The notes below the pieces were generated by a model. It did no database searches and had not been told where the DNA came from. It saw only the letters and a list, made by a program, of their open reading frames with translations. From NCBI GenBank assembly GCA_002708925.1, contig PAPN01000044.1, positions 1 through 56,616 on the forward strand: a stretch of 56,616 nt of DNA, given 5' to 3'. The DNA comes from Paracoccaceae bacterium. GTDB lineage: Bacteria; Pseudomonadota; Alphaproteobacteria; Rhodobacterales; Rhodobacteraceae. The position numbers were made by a program, and so were the translations under genes. Shown piece after piece: positions 1-8,584 of the stretch; the stretch's first letter is position 1; each line of letters opens with the position of its first letter.

Positions 1-747
1 CGCGCAGTCCTGCTCGGGTTTCACAATGCAGTTGTCCCAGTTATCCGAGCCCCCCCAAGGGGTTTCCCAGGGCAGTTTGATCATGCTGTATTTGCCGATC
101 ATCGAGGTGGGCGACCAGTAGTAGCCGAACCACGGCTCGCCGCGTTCCACGGCCTTGGCCATCGACCCGTCCAGACCCGCAGCCGAGCCCGGATCGACCA
201 GCACCCAGCCCTTGGCCTCCATATCGAAGGCGCGGAACAGGTTGGCGTTGGACAGCTGACAGCCCCAGCCTGCGGGGCAACCGACAAAGGCGCCCTTGCT
301 GGCGTCTTCGGGATGGGGGAACAGATCGGGGCGTTCCAGCACCTTTTCCACGGTGTTCAGCTCGGGGTGGGCTGCGGCAAAAGCGGGGGTGATCCACCAG
401 CCCTCGCCCAGATCGGTGATCGGGCCGCCGTTCAGCGACAGCATCGAGCCCTCCTCGATCGCGGCGGTCAGCGGCACGCGCACGGCGTTGATCCACAGTT
501 CGGGCGCGACATCGGGCTGGCCCTTTTCGGACATCGAGGCAAAGGTGGTCTGAGTTGCACCCGGCACCAGTTCCACATCGCAGCCATAGCCCTCTTCCAG
601 AATGATGGCGTCCACATTGGCCATCATCTCGGCCGAGGCCCAGTTCATTTCTGCGATCGAAACCGACCCGCAGTCCGCAGCCATGGCCTGGCCACCGGCC
701 AATGCAACAACGCTGGCGCCCAGGGCGCATTTCAGTTTGGTATTCAT
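1..747 (-). CDS. Glycine betaine/proline-type ABC transporter substrate-binding protein (3' end cut by window)
   Basis: Periplasmic binding protein that would deliver betaine, choline or a related quaternary amine to an ABC importer. The 249 visible residues start MNTKLKCALGASVVALAGG, a Sec signal peptide with a likely cleavage after AMA (about residue 23), followed by a ProX/OpuAC-type domain rich in Trp (NWASAEMM, GEGWWITPAF, GWGCQLSN, PWFGYYWSP). Aromatic residues normally form the cation-pi cage in this family. The frame stays open to base 1, so the C-terminus and any permease genes lie outside the window. The ligand cannot be decided from this fragment. Family call is firm; substrate is inferred. 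Confidence 0.85.
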   Translation of the reverse strand, partial: MNTKLKCALGASVVALAGGQAMAADCGSVSIAEMNWASAEMMANVDAIILEEGYGCDVELVPGATQTTFASMSEKGQPDVAPELWINAVRVPLTAAIEEGSMLSLNGGPITDLGEGWWITPAFAAAHPELNTVEKVLERPDLFPHPEDASKGAFVGCPAGWGCQLSNANLFRAFDMEAKGWVLVDPGSAAGLDGSMAKAVERGEPWFGYYWSPTSMIGKYSMIKLPWETPWGGSDNWDNCIVKPEQDCA

Positions 748-1021
748 CAGAGGATTTCCTCCCAGATCTTTTCGACTTTTCGGGCCGCGGATCTCCGGGT
801 TCACGGCCAGTCACCAACCCTCGCGGTTGATTTCCCAGATCTATTCACCCGAGTGGGGGCGTAAATGCTCCAGGCTGCGGGCTAAGCTCAACATGTGGGG
901 GAAGGTTTGTAAAGGGTCACAAAAGGTTAGGTTGGGGCGCTAGGGGCTATCGGCGGGGGTAACCTTACGGAAGGCACAAGCGGATCCGAACGGTGATTTG
1001 CACGCCATCGAGGATGGCCGA

Positions 1022-1831
1022 TCAGCCAAACGCCTGGGACACAAGCGCAAAAACCCTGCCCTTGGCCTGCGGACGCGGACGCGCCTGACGGACCATCGCG
1101 GTGCCGCCCCCGGCCAGGTCCATCCCCAGCAACAGAGCCAGATCGCCAAGCGCCGGGCACCCGGTATCCAGCCGCAAAAACCCGCCATCGGCCTGCTGTG
1201 CCGCGCCAGACAGCAGGGCGCGGGCCGTCGGCAGATCGGGCGCAACAATCGGCCCGACAACCTGCCCGCGCCCGAACCTGCGGATCATGGCAAAGCCCTC
1301 TTCGGTGCGCAGAACCGTCCCCTGCGAGGCAATCGCGCGCAGCAGATCGCCGCGCGCCATCCCCGATGCCGCAGCATCCATCCGCAGCAGATCCGCCAGA
1401 TCACCCGCCCCGGCAGACACCGGGATTTCTGGCTCTGCGCCTTTCACAATGCCTTGAAATTGTTGGATATGACCGGCCCGCTCGAACCCCATTTTCTGAT
1501 ACAGCGGCAGCCCCTGCGCGGTGGCGACAAGCCGCAGCTCGCGATCTGCGGCGCCAGGAATGACCGCGTTCATCAGCTGCCGTCCCAGCCCGCGCCCACG
1601 CATTGCGGCCTCGACCAGGATCATGTTCAGCGTCGCGACCGGCCCAAACAAAGAGACCAGCGCAGTGCCGACCACCCGGCCATTCTCAAGCGCGACAACC
1701 CCCTTGGAATGGGCCAGCGCCATCGCCCAGTCCTGGGGGCGGTGCGGCCAGGACACCTGCTGGCTCAGCCGAACCGCCTGAGGCAGATATTCGGGGGTAA
1801 AGGGCGCAAGTTGCCATAAGCAGGACGTCAT
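1022..1831 (-). CDS. GNAT family N-acetyltransferase with C-terminal extension
   Basis: A 269-residue protein. Residues 1 to about 140 carry a GNAT fold with the acetyl-CoA loop RGRGLGRQLM (motif A) and the later strand YQKMGFERAGH typical of motif B. The remaining ~130 residues form a second domain seen in two-domain GNAT proteins. The start ATG at 1831 (MTSCLWQLAP) was chosen because the open frame upstream runs into argE and lacks protein-like composition; a longer frame reaches 2173 but would overlap argE by about 300 bp. It lies 38 bp downstream of argE on the same strand, so it may be co-transcribed. The acceptor substrate is unknown. Confidence 0.8.
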   Translation of the reverse strand: MTSCLWQLAPFTPEYLPQAVRLSQQVSWPHRPQDWAMALAHSKGVVALENGRVVGTALVSLFGPVATLNMILVEAAMRGRGLGRQLMNAVIPGAADRELRLVATAQGLPLYQKMGFERAGHIQQFQGIVKGAEPEIPVSAGAGDLADLLRMDAAASGMARGDLLRAIASQGTVLRTEEGFAMIRRFGRGQVVGPIVAPDLPTARALLSGAAQQADGGFLRLDTGCPALGDLALLLGMDLAGGGTAMVRQARPRPQAKGRVFALVSQAFG

Positions 1832-1869
1832 CGGCGGGCCTCGTGGTGGTTTGCCTTCGTCGCGAAGGA

Positions 1870-3024
1870 TCAGACAGAACGCAGCGTCTCTTGTGGCACA
1901 GGCCCCGCCCCGGCAGACAGGCTGCGACCCAGGCGCAGCACCATCTGACGGGCGGCCTCCAGCTCGTCGCGCAGCAGGTATTCCTCGGGTTTGTGCGCGC
2001 GCGCCATATCGCCGGGGCCGCACAGAACCGAGGGGATGCCGGCCTGCTGAAACAGCCCCGCCTCGGTGCCGAAACTGACAGCCGGAGCGGCGGGATGGCC
2101 CGAAATCTGCTGTGCCAGCTGCGCTAGATCTGCGCCGGGTGCCAGCGCCAGAGGCGGATAGGTCGAGAGCCACTCAGCCTGCACATCCGGGCCCAGACTG
2201 TCCAGAACCGGCCGGAGCAACGCACGCGGATCCTGGCCCGCGATGGCGCGCGCCTCGATCCGGGCCTGGGCGTGTTCGGGAATGATATTGAGCGCCCGCC
2301 CCCCGTCAATCGTGCCGATCTGCACAGTCGAATAGGGCGGCTGGAAACGTGCGTCCTGCGGCCCCTTTTGCAGCGCTGCCGCCTGTTCGGCGGTCGCCGT
2401 CAGAACCGGCAGCAAAGCGTGAATCGCGTTCTGCCCCAGATCGGGGCGCGCGCTGTGGCCGGGGATGCCTTTGGCCGTCAGGTGCAGCGCGGCCTTTCCC
2501 TTATGCGCCAGCACCGGATGCAGGCCCGTCGGCTCTCCTACGATGCAGCCCAGTGGCGTGGCGCACAGTTCCGGCAGGGCTGCAATCAGATGGGGCACGC
2601 CCTTGCATCCGGCCTCTTCGTCATAGGACAGGGCAATATGAATCGGCGCGGCCAGATCCATGGCCAACAGGTCAGGAACCGCCGCCAGAACCGCCGCGTC
2701 AAAGCCCTTCATGTCACAGGCCCCGCGCCCGATCAGCCGCGCCCCCTCGCACCGCAGCACGAAAGGATCGCCCAGCCATTCGGGCTCGTCTGCGGGGACA
2801 ACATCCACATGGCCGGAAAGAATATAGCCCGGCACCGCCGGATCGCCGATCGTGGCAAACAGGTTTTGCCGATCGCCCTCGGGGCCCGTCAGCCGGTGGC
2901 ACGGAACGCCCAGATCCGCCAGATAAGAGGCGACGAAATCCATCAGATGCAGGTTCGAACGCCCCACAACCGAAGGAAAGCCCACCAGCTTTTCAAGCAA
3001 GGAAAATCCTGTCCAATCGGTCAT
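1870..3024 (-). CDS. argE: Acetylornithine deacetylase (M20 family)
   Basis: A 384-residue dinuclear zinc hydrolase that removes the acetyl group from N-acetylornithine in arginine synthesis. The M20A hallmarks are visible: SGHVDVVP (first metal His and the catalytic Asp), GRGACDMKGF (bridging Asp), SYDEEAGCKG (catalytic Glu plus metal Glu), and GHSARPDLGQNA in the dimerisation domain. Its length matches the ArgE group (about 380). It sits downstream of the gab operon but is separated from it by a strong hairpin (3131-3170), so it is probably transcribed separately. Neighbouring amine catabolism genes leave open a role on another N-acyl diamine or amino acid. Confidence 0.85.
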   Translation of the reverse strand: MTDWTGFSLLEKLVGFPSVVGRSNLHLMDFVASYLADLGVPCHRLTGPEGDRQNLFATIGDPAVPGYILSGHVDVVPADEPEWLGDPFVLRCEGARLIGRGACDMKGFDAAVLAAVPDLLAMDLAAPIHIALSYDEEAGCKGVPHLIAALPELCATPLGCIVGEPTGLHPVLAHKGKAALHLTAKGIPGHSARPDLGQNAIHALLPVLTATAEQAAALQKGPQDARFQPPYSTVQIGTIDGGRALNIIPEHAQARIEARAIAGQDPRALLRPVLDSLGPDVQAEWLSTYPPLALAPGADLAQLAQQISGHPAAPAVSFGTEAGLFQQAGIPSVLCGPGDMARAHKPEEYLLRDELEAARQMVLRLGRSLSAGAGPVPQETLRSV

Positions 3025-3130
3025 GTCCGCCCCCCGGTCATCTTGTCTGCCCCAGCTATGGCACAGTTTGCCCGCAAGGCAACACCTTGAGGCGCTCTGG
3101 GCTGGGCGTGGCCGCAGAGCTGCTGAAAAT

Positions 3131-3170
3131 ATGCCCGCGCCGCCAAGGGGTTAGAAAACGGCGCGGGCAT
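3131..3170 (-). terminator. Hairpin terminator of the gabT-gabD operon
   Basis: A perfect 12-bp inverted repeat (ATGCCCGCGCCG at 3131-3142 and its complement at 3159-3170) with a 16-nt loop lies 9 bp past the gabD stop. Read on the minus strand it is followed by ATTTTC. This separates gabD from argE. Confidence 0.75.
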
Positions 3171-3178
3171 GTGAGCGG

Positions 3179-4636
3179 TTATTGGATACCGCCCAAACAC
3201 AGGTATTTGATTTCCAGGAAATCCTCGGTCCCGTATTTCGAGCCTTCGCGTCCCAGACCCGATTGCTTGATCCCGCCAAAGGGCGCGACCTCGGTCGAGA
3301 TCAGGCCGGTGTTGATCCCCACCATGCCCGATTCCAGCGCCTCGGCCACGCGCCAGACGCGCGCCAGATCGTTGCTGTAGAAATACGAGGCCAGCCCGAA
3401 TTCACTGTCATTGGCCATGGCGATCACTTCGGATTCGTCGCTGAACTTGAACAGCGGCGCGACAGGGCCAAAGGTTTCCTCTTTCGCGACGGCCATCTGA
3501 GGGGTGACGCCGGTCAGCACGGTGGGCTGAAAGAACGTCCCGCCCAGTTCAGAAGGCGCGCCGCCCATGGCCAGCTTGGCGCCTTTGTCCAGCGCGTCGG
3601 CAATGTGGCTTTGAACCTTGTCCAGCGCGGCCGCATTGATCAAAGGCCCGGTGGTCACGCCCTCGGCAAAGCCATCGCCAATGGTCAGCGATTGGGTTGC
3701 CGCAGCCAGTTTTTCGGCAAAGGCGTCATAGACACCTTCCTGCACGTAAATCCGGTTCGCGCAGACACATGTCTGGCCGTTGTTGCGATATTTGGCGATC
3801 ATCGCGCCCTCGACGGCGGCATCCAGATCGGCGTCATCGAAAACGATGAAGGGGGCATTGCCGCCCAGCTCCAGCGACATTTTCTTGATGGTGTCAGAGC
3901 ACTGGCTCATCAAGATTTTGCCCACACGGGTCGAGCCGGTAAAGGTGATCTTGGCGACCTTATCGTTAGCGCACAGTTCCTGGCCCACGCCCGCGCTGTC
4001 CGAGGACGGGATCACGTTGAACACCCCTGCCGGAATGCCCGCCCGTTCGCCCAGAACCGCCATGGCCAGCGCGGATAGCGGCGTCAGTTCCGCCGGGCGC
4101 GCCACAAAGGTGCACCCCACGGCCAGCGCCGGAGCCACCTTGCGCGCGATCATCGCATTGGGGAAGTTCCACGGCGTGATCGAGCCGACAACCCCCACGG
4201 GCTGTTTCAGCACCACGATGCGTTTGTCGCGCTGATGGCCGGGGATCACGTCACCGTAGATGCGCTTGGCCTCTTCGGCGAACCATTCGATGAACGAGGC
4301 CCCATACAGAATCTCGCCCCGTGCCTCGGGCCAGGGTTTGCCCATTTCGGCGGTCAGGATGGTGGCCAGATCGTCGGCGTTTTCCACCATCAGATCATAC
4401 CATTTACGCAAGATCGTTCCGCGTTCTTTGCCGGTCAGCGCAGCCCACTCGGCCTTGGCGGCATAGGCGGCGTCAATCGCGTCAGAGGTGCCGGCAATGC
4501 TGATGTCGGACACGTTGGCGATCAGCGCGCCGGTCGAGGGATTGTGCACCGGAAACGTCTGTTCCGTCTCCAGCCACACACCATTCACATAGCCGCGGGT
4601 TTCCAGCAGCGACGGATCCTTGAGTTTCAGAGTCAT
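3179..4636 (-). CDS. gabD: Succinate-semialdehyde dehydrogenase
   Basis: A 485-residue cytosolic aldehyde dehydrogenase that oxidises succinate semialdehyde to succinate, the second step of the GABA shunt. Visible hallmarks are TPWNFPNAM (oxyanion Asn), ITFTGSTRVGK (cofactor loop), ELGGNAPFIVFDDADLD (general base Glu) and NNGQTCVCANRIYV (catalytic Cys and the second Cys of the GabD redox pair). The start follows gabT by 9 bp, so the two are co-transcribed. One unusual point: the segment usually reading KPA in this family reads ARPAELTP, so Arg replaces the conserved Lys that contacts the cofactor ribose. Cofactor preference may be affected. Confidence 0.93.
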   Translation of the reverse strand: MTLKLKDPSLLETRGYVNGVWLETEQTFPVHNPSTGALIANVSDISIAGTSDAIDAAYAAKAEWAALTGKERGTILRKWYDLMVENADDLATILTAEMGKPWPEARGEILYGASFIEWFAEEAKRIYGDVIPGHQRDKRIVVLKQPVGVVGSITPWNFPNAMIARKVAPALAVGCTFVARPAELTPLSALAMAVLGERAGIPAGVFNVIPSSDSAGVGQELCANDKVAKITFTGSTRVGKILMSQCSDTIKKMSLELGGNAPFIVFDDADLDAAVEGAMIAKYRNNGQTCVCANRIYVQEGVYDAFAEKLAAATQSLTIGDGFAEGVTTGPLINAAALDKVQSHIADALDKGAKLAMGGAPSELGGTFFQPTVLTGVTPQMAVAKEETFGPVAPLFKFSDESEVIAMANDSEFGLASYFYSNDLARVWRVAEALESGMVGINTGLISTEVAPFGGIKQSGLGREGSKYGTEDFLEIKYLCLGGIQ

Positions 4637-4645
4637 CGGCCCACC

Positions 4646-5923
4646 TTACGCGTTTTTCACGGCGTCGATCGACGCCTCAAGGATGTCCATTGCTTCGGCC
4701 ATGATCGCGTCTTCGATCGTCAGCGGCGCCAGGAAACGGATGACATTGCCATAGACACCGCAGGTCAGCAGGATCAGGCCACGGGTCAGGGCCTCGGCGC
4801 GGATGGCATTGGCCATGTCAGGGTTCGGGGCCGAACCGTCCGCAGTGTTGAACTCAGCCGCGATCATGAAACCGGGGCCACGGATATCGACGATCTCGGG
4901 GGTGCGTTCGCGGATCGATTCCAGGCGCTGTTTCAGACGCGAGCCCAGCTCGTTTGCGCGGGCGCACAGGTCTTCTTCTTCGATGACATCCAGCACCGCA
5001 TTCGAGGCCGCGATCCCCAGCGGGTTCCCCCCATAGGTGCCGCCCAGACCGCCCGGATGGGCTGCGTCCATCAGCTCGGCCCGGCCCGTGACCGCAGCCA
5101 GAGGCAGACCGCCCGCCAGACCCTTGGCCATGGTGGTGATGTCGGCGGCCACGTCATAGGCGTCCATCGCGAACAGGGTGCCGGTCCGGGCAAAGCCGGT
5201 CTGAACCTCATCGGCGATCATCAGGATGCCGTGCTCATCGCACAATGCGCGCAGCCCGCGCATCAGCTCGGCCGGAGCGGGATAGAAGCCGCCCTCGCCC
5301 TGCACGGGTTCGATGATGATGGCCGCCACGCGCTGCGGATCCAGATCGGCCTTGAACAGTTTCTGAATGGCGCCCAGAGCATCCTCGGTCGAGCTGCCAT
5401 GCAGATCAATCGGGAAGGGCACGTGATAGACATCGGGCATCATCGCACCGAAGCCTTTTTTATAGGGCGCGACCTTGCCGGTCAGCGACATGCCCATGAA
5501 AGTACGGCCATGAAACGCGCCGCCAAAGGCGATGATCGCCGGACGGTTCGTTGCGATCCGGGCGACCTTGATCGCATTTTCCACCGCCTCGGCGCCGGTG
5601 GTGACAAAGGCGGTTTTCTTGGCGAAATCACCGGGGACTTTTTCATTCAGACGCTCGGCCAGGCGCACATAGTTTTCATAGGGCAGAACCTGGTGGCACG
5701 TGTGGGTGAAATTGCCCAGCTGCTCTTGCACGGCGGCCATGACCTTGGGGTGGCAGTGCCCGGTGTTCACCACCGCAATCCCGGCGGCAAAATCAATATA
5801 CCGGGTGCCCTCGACGTCCCAGACTTCGGCGTTTTTGGCAGTCTTGGCGTAGATCTGGGTTTGCATCCCAACCCCACGCGAGATCGCATTGTCGCGACGA
5901 GCGGAAATTTCGGTATTCAGCAT
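4646..5923 (-). CDS. gabT: 4-aminobutyrate-2-oxoglutarate transaminase
   Basis: A 425-residue PLP-dependent class III aminotransferase. It converts GABA and 2-oxoglutarate into succinate semialdehyde and glutamate. Seen: TTGAEAVENAIKVAR (PLP phosphate-binding), AFHGRTFMGMSLTG, ADEVQTGFARTG (Asp contacting the PLP nitrogen), and MAKGLAGGLPLAAV (Schiff-base Lys). The start at 5923 (MLNTEISARR) has a GAAAGGAATCACAATG ribosome site; an in-frame ATG 18 codons upstream lacks one. First gene of the gabT-gabD operon, divergent from an XRE-cupin regulator. Some GabT-like enzymes use other omega-amines, but pairing with gabD supports GABA. Confidence 0.92.
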   Translation of the reverse strand: MLNTEISARRDNAISRGVGMQTQIYAKTAKNAEVWDVEGTRYIDFAAGIAVVNTGHCHPKVMAAVQEQLGNFTHTCHQVLPYENYVRLAERLNEKVPGDFAKKTAFVTTGAEAVENAIKVARIATNRPAIIAFGGAFHGRTFMGMSLTGKVAPYKKGFGAMMPDVYHVPFPIDLHGSSTEDALGAIQKLFKADLDPQRVAAIIIEPVQGEGGFYPAPAELMRGLRALCDEHGILMIADEVQTGFARTGTLFAMDAYDVAADITTMAKGLAGGLPLAAVTGRAELMDAAHPGGLGGTYGGNPLGIAASNAVLDVIEEEDLCARANELGSRLKQRLESIRERTPEIVDIRGPGFMIAAEFNTADGSAPNPDMANAIRAEALTRGLILLTCGVYGNVIRFLAPLTIEDAIMAEAMDILEASIDAVKNA

Positions 5924-6253
5924 TGTGATTCCTTTCTGGGGCCTGAGCCAGTGATTATTTTGACCGGAGGCTATCATGTGTTTAATTTACTGCAACTACA
6001 TCCTTGTCAAATCAGAAAATTCGCAAAACACCCTGTCATGCCATGATTTCCCCTGTATTTAAGGGAAACACCCCCGGATTATCCGTGAAAATACGGCATC
6101 CGAACGTCTAATAAATACGCAGAAACCCGCGCCACCCGTTAAGTATTTTGCCATTTTTCCACACGGTCGCAGTTCCACCCCCTTAGGGCCTGCGGTTGCG
6201 TTATTTTAAACACGCCGATAAAACAGGGCGTTGAAACAACACTGTGATGACAC
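5924..6253. promoter_or_regulatory. Divergent gabT / XRE-cupin regulator control region
   Basis: 330 bp with no gene. On the minus strand a perfect TTGACA (6010-6005) stands 17 bp from AATTAA (5987-5982), giving a plausible gabT promoter. Two inverted repeats lie behind it: TCATG-C-CATGA (6036-6046) and TTTCCC-N10-GGGAAA (6047-6052 with 6063-6068). Either could be the regulator's operator; XRE-cupin regulators usually bind palindromes in such shared regions. The hexamers and repeats are seen; their function is inferred. Confidence 0.55.
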
Positions 6254-6835
6254 ATGGATTTTGACGTAGGATCGCGACTGAAGGCCGTTCGCAAGGCAAA
6301 CAACCTGACCCAGCGCGAGGTTGCCGCGCGGGCCGGGGTGACGAACGGTATGATCTCGCTGATTGAGGCGAACAAGACCAGCCCCTCGGTGTCCTCGCTC
6401 AAGAAAATCCTGAACGTGCTGGATCTGACCTTGTCGGAGTTCTTCGAGGACAACCCCGACCGGACCGATAAATTCTGGTTCCGCAGCGATGAATTCACCG
6501 AAATCACCCCCGAGACCCTGTTCGACGGCACCACGGGCGAGGGCATGAAAGCGCTCTCGTTCAAACGGCTGGGCCCGGCCAAGGACACCAGCCTGATGAT
6601 GCTCTATGAGGTCTACGAGACCGGCGCGGACACCGGCCCCGAACCCTATGGCCACGAGGGCGAGGAAGGCGGCTATGTCATCGAAGGCGAACTGCTGCTG
6701 GAGGTCGATGGGCGCACGGAAATCCTGCGCGCGGGCGATGCCTATCAGTTCGACAGCACCAAGCCGCACCGTTTCCGCAACATCGGCCCCGAGCGCTGCA
6801 TCGTGGTCAGCGCCCTGACGCCGCCGACATTCTGA
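6254..6835 (+). CDS. XRE family transcriptional regulator with C-terminal cupin domain
   Basis: A 193-residue DNA-binding protein of the PuuR-like type. Residues about 8-62 form the Cro/CI helix-turn-helix (LKAVRKANNLTQREVAARAG, then MISLIEANKTSPSVSSLKKI). Residues about 110-190 form a cupin barrel with the sequence GPEPYGHEGEEGGYVIEGEL and the later strand KPHRFRNIGPE. The cupin usually binds a small ligand. It is divergent from gabT, so it is the probable local repressor or sensor of GABA or polyamine breakdown. Start ATG at 6254 matches the usual short N-terminus of the family. Effector unknown. Confidence 0.88.
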   Translation: MDFDVGSRLKAVRKANNLTQREVAARAGVTNGMISLIEANKTSPSVSSLKKILNVLDLTLSEFFEDNPDRTDKFWFRSDEFTEITPETLFDGTTGEGMKALSFKRLGPAKDTSLMMLYEVYETGADTGPEPYGHEGEEGGYVIEGELLLEVDGRTEILRAGDAYQFDSTKPHRFRNIGPERCIVVSALTPPTF

Positions 6836-6861
6836 CGGGCTCTGGCGCGGACCTGCGCCGC

Positions 6862-7134
6862 CTACCCGGTTTCCAGCGCCTCTTTGCCGACCCGCCGGTA
6901 ATTCACGAATGAGTTGGCGCTCATCACCACAAAAAAGCTGTCCATGTCGATCAGCACATAGCCGCGCTCGAACAGGGCGCGGGCAATCGCCGTGCGATCC
7001 TCCGAATAAAGCCGCCGGCGCCCCATCATCTCTTTCAACAGCTTTTCGGGAATCCTGAAACGCCCCGAGGCCTTTCCACCGAAAGCTTCGGCATAAAGCT
7101 GCTGGAGCCGCTGGGCTACGTCGTCATATTGCAT
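6862..7134 (-). CDS. Conserved small protein of unknown function
   Basis: A 90-residue protein with no motif I can name. It has no signal peptide or membrane segment. It is predicted helical, with a central basic stretch (LLKEMMGRRRLYSEDR) and a C-terminal hydrophobic strand region (GYVLIDMDSFFVVMSANSF). It is divergent from mgtE and its promoter overlaps the mgtE promoter region under a single palindrome (7160-7184). The minus-strand promoter is strong: TTGACG (7197-7192), 17 bp, TTATAT (7174-7169). The basic patch and the shared palindrome make a small DNA-binding regulator possible, but the sequence does not show a clear helix-turn-helix. Real gene likely; function unknown. Confidence 0.65.
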   Translation of the reverse strand: MQYDDVAQRLQQLYAEAFGGKASGRFRIPEKLLKEMMGRRRLYSEDRTAIARALFERGYVLIDMDSFFVVMSANSFVNYRRVGKEALETG

Positions 7135-7159
7135 TCTATATTCCAGATAATTTTTTACC

Positions 7160-7184
7160 TATAGACAAATATAATTTGTCCATA
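7160..7184. promoter_or_regulatory. Palindromic operator over back-to-back promoters of mgtE and the 90-residue gene
   Basis: GACAAAT (7164-7170), ATA, ATTTGTC (7174-7180) is a perfect 7-3-7 palindrome, extended by three more paired bases on each side after one mismatch. Its centre contains TATAAT on the plus strand (7170-7175) and TTATAT on the minus strand (7174-7169). A protein bound here would cover both -10 elements. No matching regulator is proven. Confidence 0.6.
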
Positions 7185-7213
7185 TAGAGAGCGTCAAGAA
7201 AAAAGGGTGACGC

Positions 7214-8584
7214 ATGTTAGACCTCGACAACAAAAATCAGACCCCCGAAATCGGGCTCGAGCTGCGCACGGCGATCGCCGCGGGTGATGCCGCGCGCATT
7301 TCCGCGCTGCTGGATCCCCTGCCCTACAGCGAAGCGCTGCGCGAGCTGCTGACGCTCTCGCCGGACGAGCGCGACAACGTGCTGGCGCTGGTTCCGGCCG
7401 AGCTGGCGGCCGAGCTGATCGAAGAAGCGCCGGGCGAGATGGCGGCCGAGCTGGTCGAACGGCTGGAGCCCGAACGCGCGGCGGAAATTCTGGAGGAACT
7501 GGATTCGGACGTGCAGGCGGACGTTATCGGCGAAATGGACGCCGAAGACGCCGAGGCCGTGCTGTCCGAAATGGACGCCGAAGAGGCCGCCGATGTCCGC
7601 CGTCTGGCGGCCTACGAGGATGACACCGCCGGCGGCCTGATGATGGCCGAGGTGTTTCAGTTCTCGGACAGGGATACCGTTGGTAAGGTGCTGCGCGCGC
7701 TGGCCTCGGAGGATGACGATTTCGAGCGCTATCGCGGCCAGCACCCCTATATCGTGAACGAAACCGGACAGCCGATTGGCGTGGTCTCGCTGCGTGGGCT
7801 GCTGACGGCCAAGCGCAGCGCCCATCTGACGGAGATCATGGTCGCGCCGATGACGGTGCCCGTGGACATGCCGCTGGCGCAGCTTGAGGACATTTTCGAC
7901 GAATACCCGTTTCTTGGCATTCCGGGGGTCGATGCCGATGGCCTGCTGGTGGGGGTGGTGTCACGCTCTGCCGTGGCCGAGGCCGTTCTGGAACGCAGCG
8001 AAAGCGAAAGCCTGAAACGTCAGGGTGTGGTGGGGGACGAGCTGCGCTCGATGCCGACCTGGCTGCGCTCGCGCCGTCGGCTGGCCTGGCTGTCCGCGAA
8101 TATCGTGCTGAATATCGTCGCGGCCAGCGTGATCTCCGCCTACGAGGACACCCTGGCCGCTGTCATCGCGCTGGCTGTTTTCCTGCCGATGGTGTCGGAT
8201 ATGTCAGGCTGTTCGGGCAATCAGGCGGTCGGCGTCACCATGCGCGAGCTTAGCCTGGGCCTTGTGCGTCCCATGGATGCCTTCCGCGTGTGGCTCAAGG
8301 AAATCTCGGTCGGCGTCATCAACGGCATCGCGCTGGGGGTGCTGATCGGCGTTGTCGCCTGGATCTGGAAGGGCAACCCCGCCCTGGGCCTTGTGATTGG
8401 CGCCGCGCTGGCGCTGAACACCATGCTGGCGGTGTCAATCGGCGGGGTTGTCCCGCTGTTGCTGAAACGGTTCGGCCAGGATCCGGCCGCCGCCAGCGGC
8501 CCGCTGCTGACGACGGTCACCGATATGGCCGGCTTCTTCTTCGTGCTGAGTTTTGCAACCCTGATGATGCCATGGCTGATCTGA
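7214..8584 (+). CDS. mgtE: Magnesium transporter MgtE
   Basis: A 456-residue inner-membrane Mg2+ channel/transporter. Residues about 15-135 are the acidic superhelical N domain. Two CBS domains follow (about 140-200 and 205-260). Five membrane helices occupy about 285-456, with the pore-region sequence SDMSGCSGNQAVGVTMREL. Family knowledge: the N and CBS domains sense cytosolic Mg2+ and close the pore. The start has AAAAAAGGGTGACGC as its ribosome site. The stop shares one base with the next start (TGATG), so the following genes are translationally coupled to it. Confidence 0.93.
   Translation: MLDLDNKNQTPEIGLELRTAIAAGDAARISALLDPLPYSEALRELLTLSPDERDNVLALVPAELAAELIEEAPGEMAAELVERLEPERAAEILEELDSDVQADVIGEMDAEDAEAVLSEMDAEEAADVRRLAAYEDDTAGGLMMAEVFQFSDRDTVGKVLRALASEDDDFERYRGQHPYIVNETGQPIGVVSLRGLLTAKRSAHLTEIMVAPMTVPVDMPLAQLEDIFDEYPFLGIPGVDADGLLVGVVSRSAVAEAVLERSESESLKRQGVVGDELRSMPTWLRSRRRLAWLSANIVLNIVAASVISAYEDTLAAVIALAVFLPMVSDMSGCSGNQAVGVTMRELSLGLVRPMDAFRVWLKEISVGVINGIALGVLIGVVAWIWKGNPALGLVIGAALALNTMLAVSIGGVVPLLLKRFGQDPAAASGPLLTTVTDMAGFFFVLSFATLMMPWLI

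Noticed and set aside
4235-6046. 603-codon plus-strand open frame
   Set aside because: It is the antisense of gabT and gabD. The composition (His/Gln/Arg-rich, no domain) is typical of a shadow frame in high-GC DNA.
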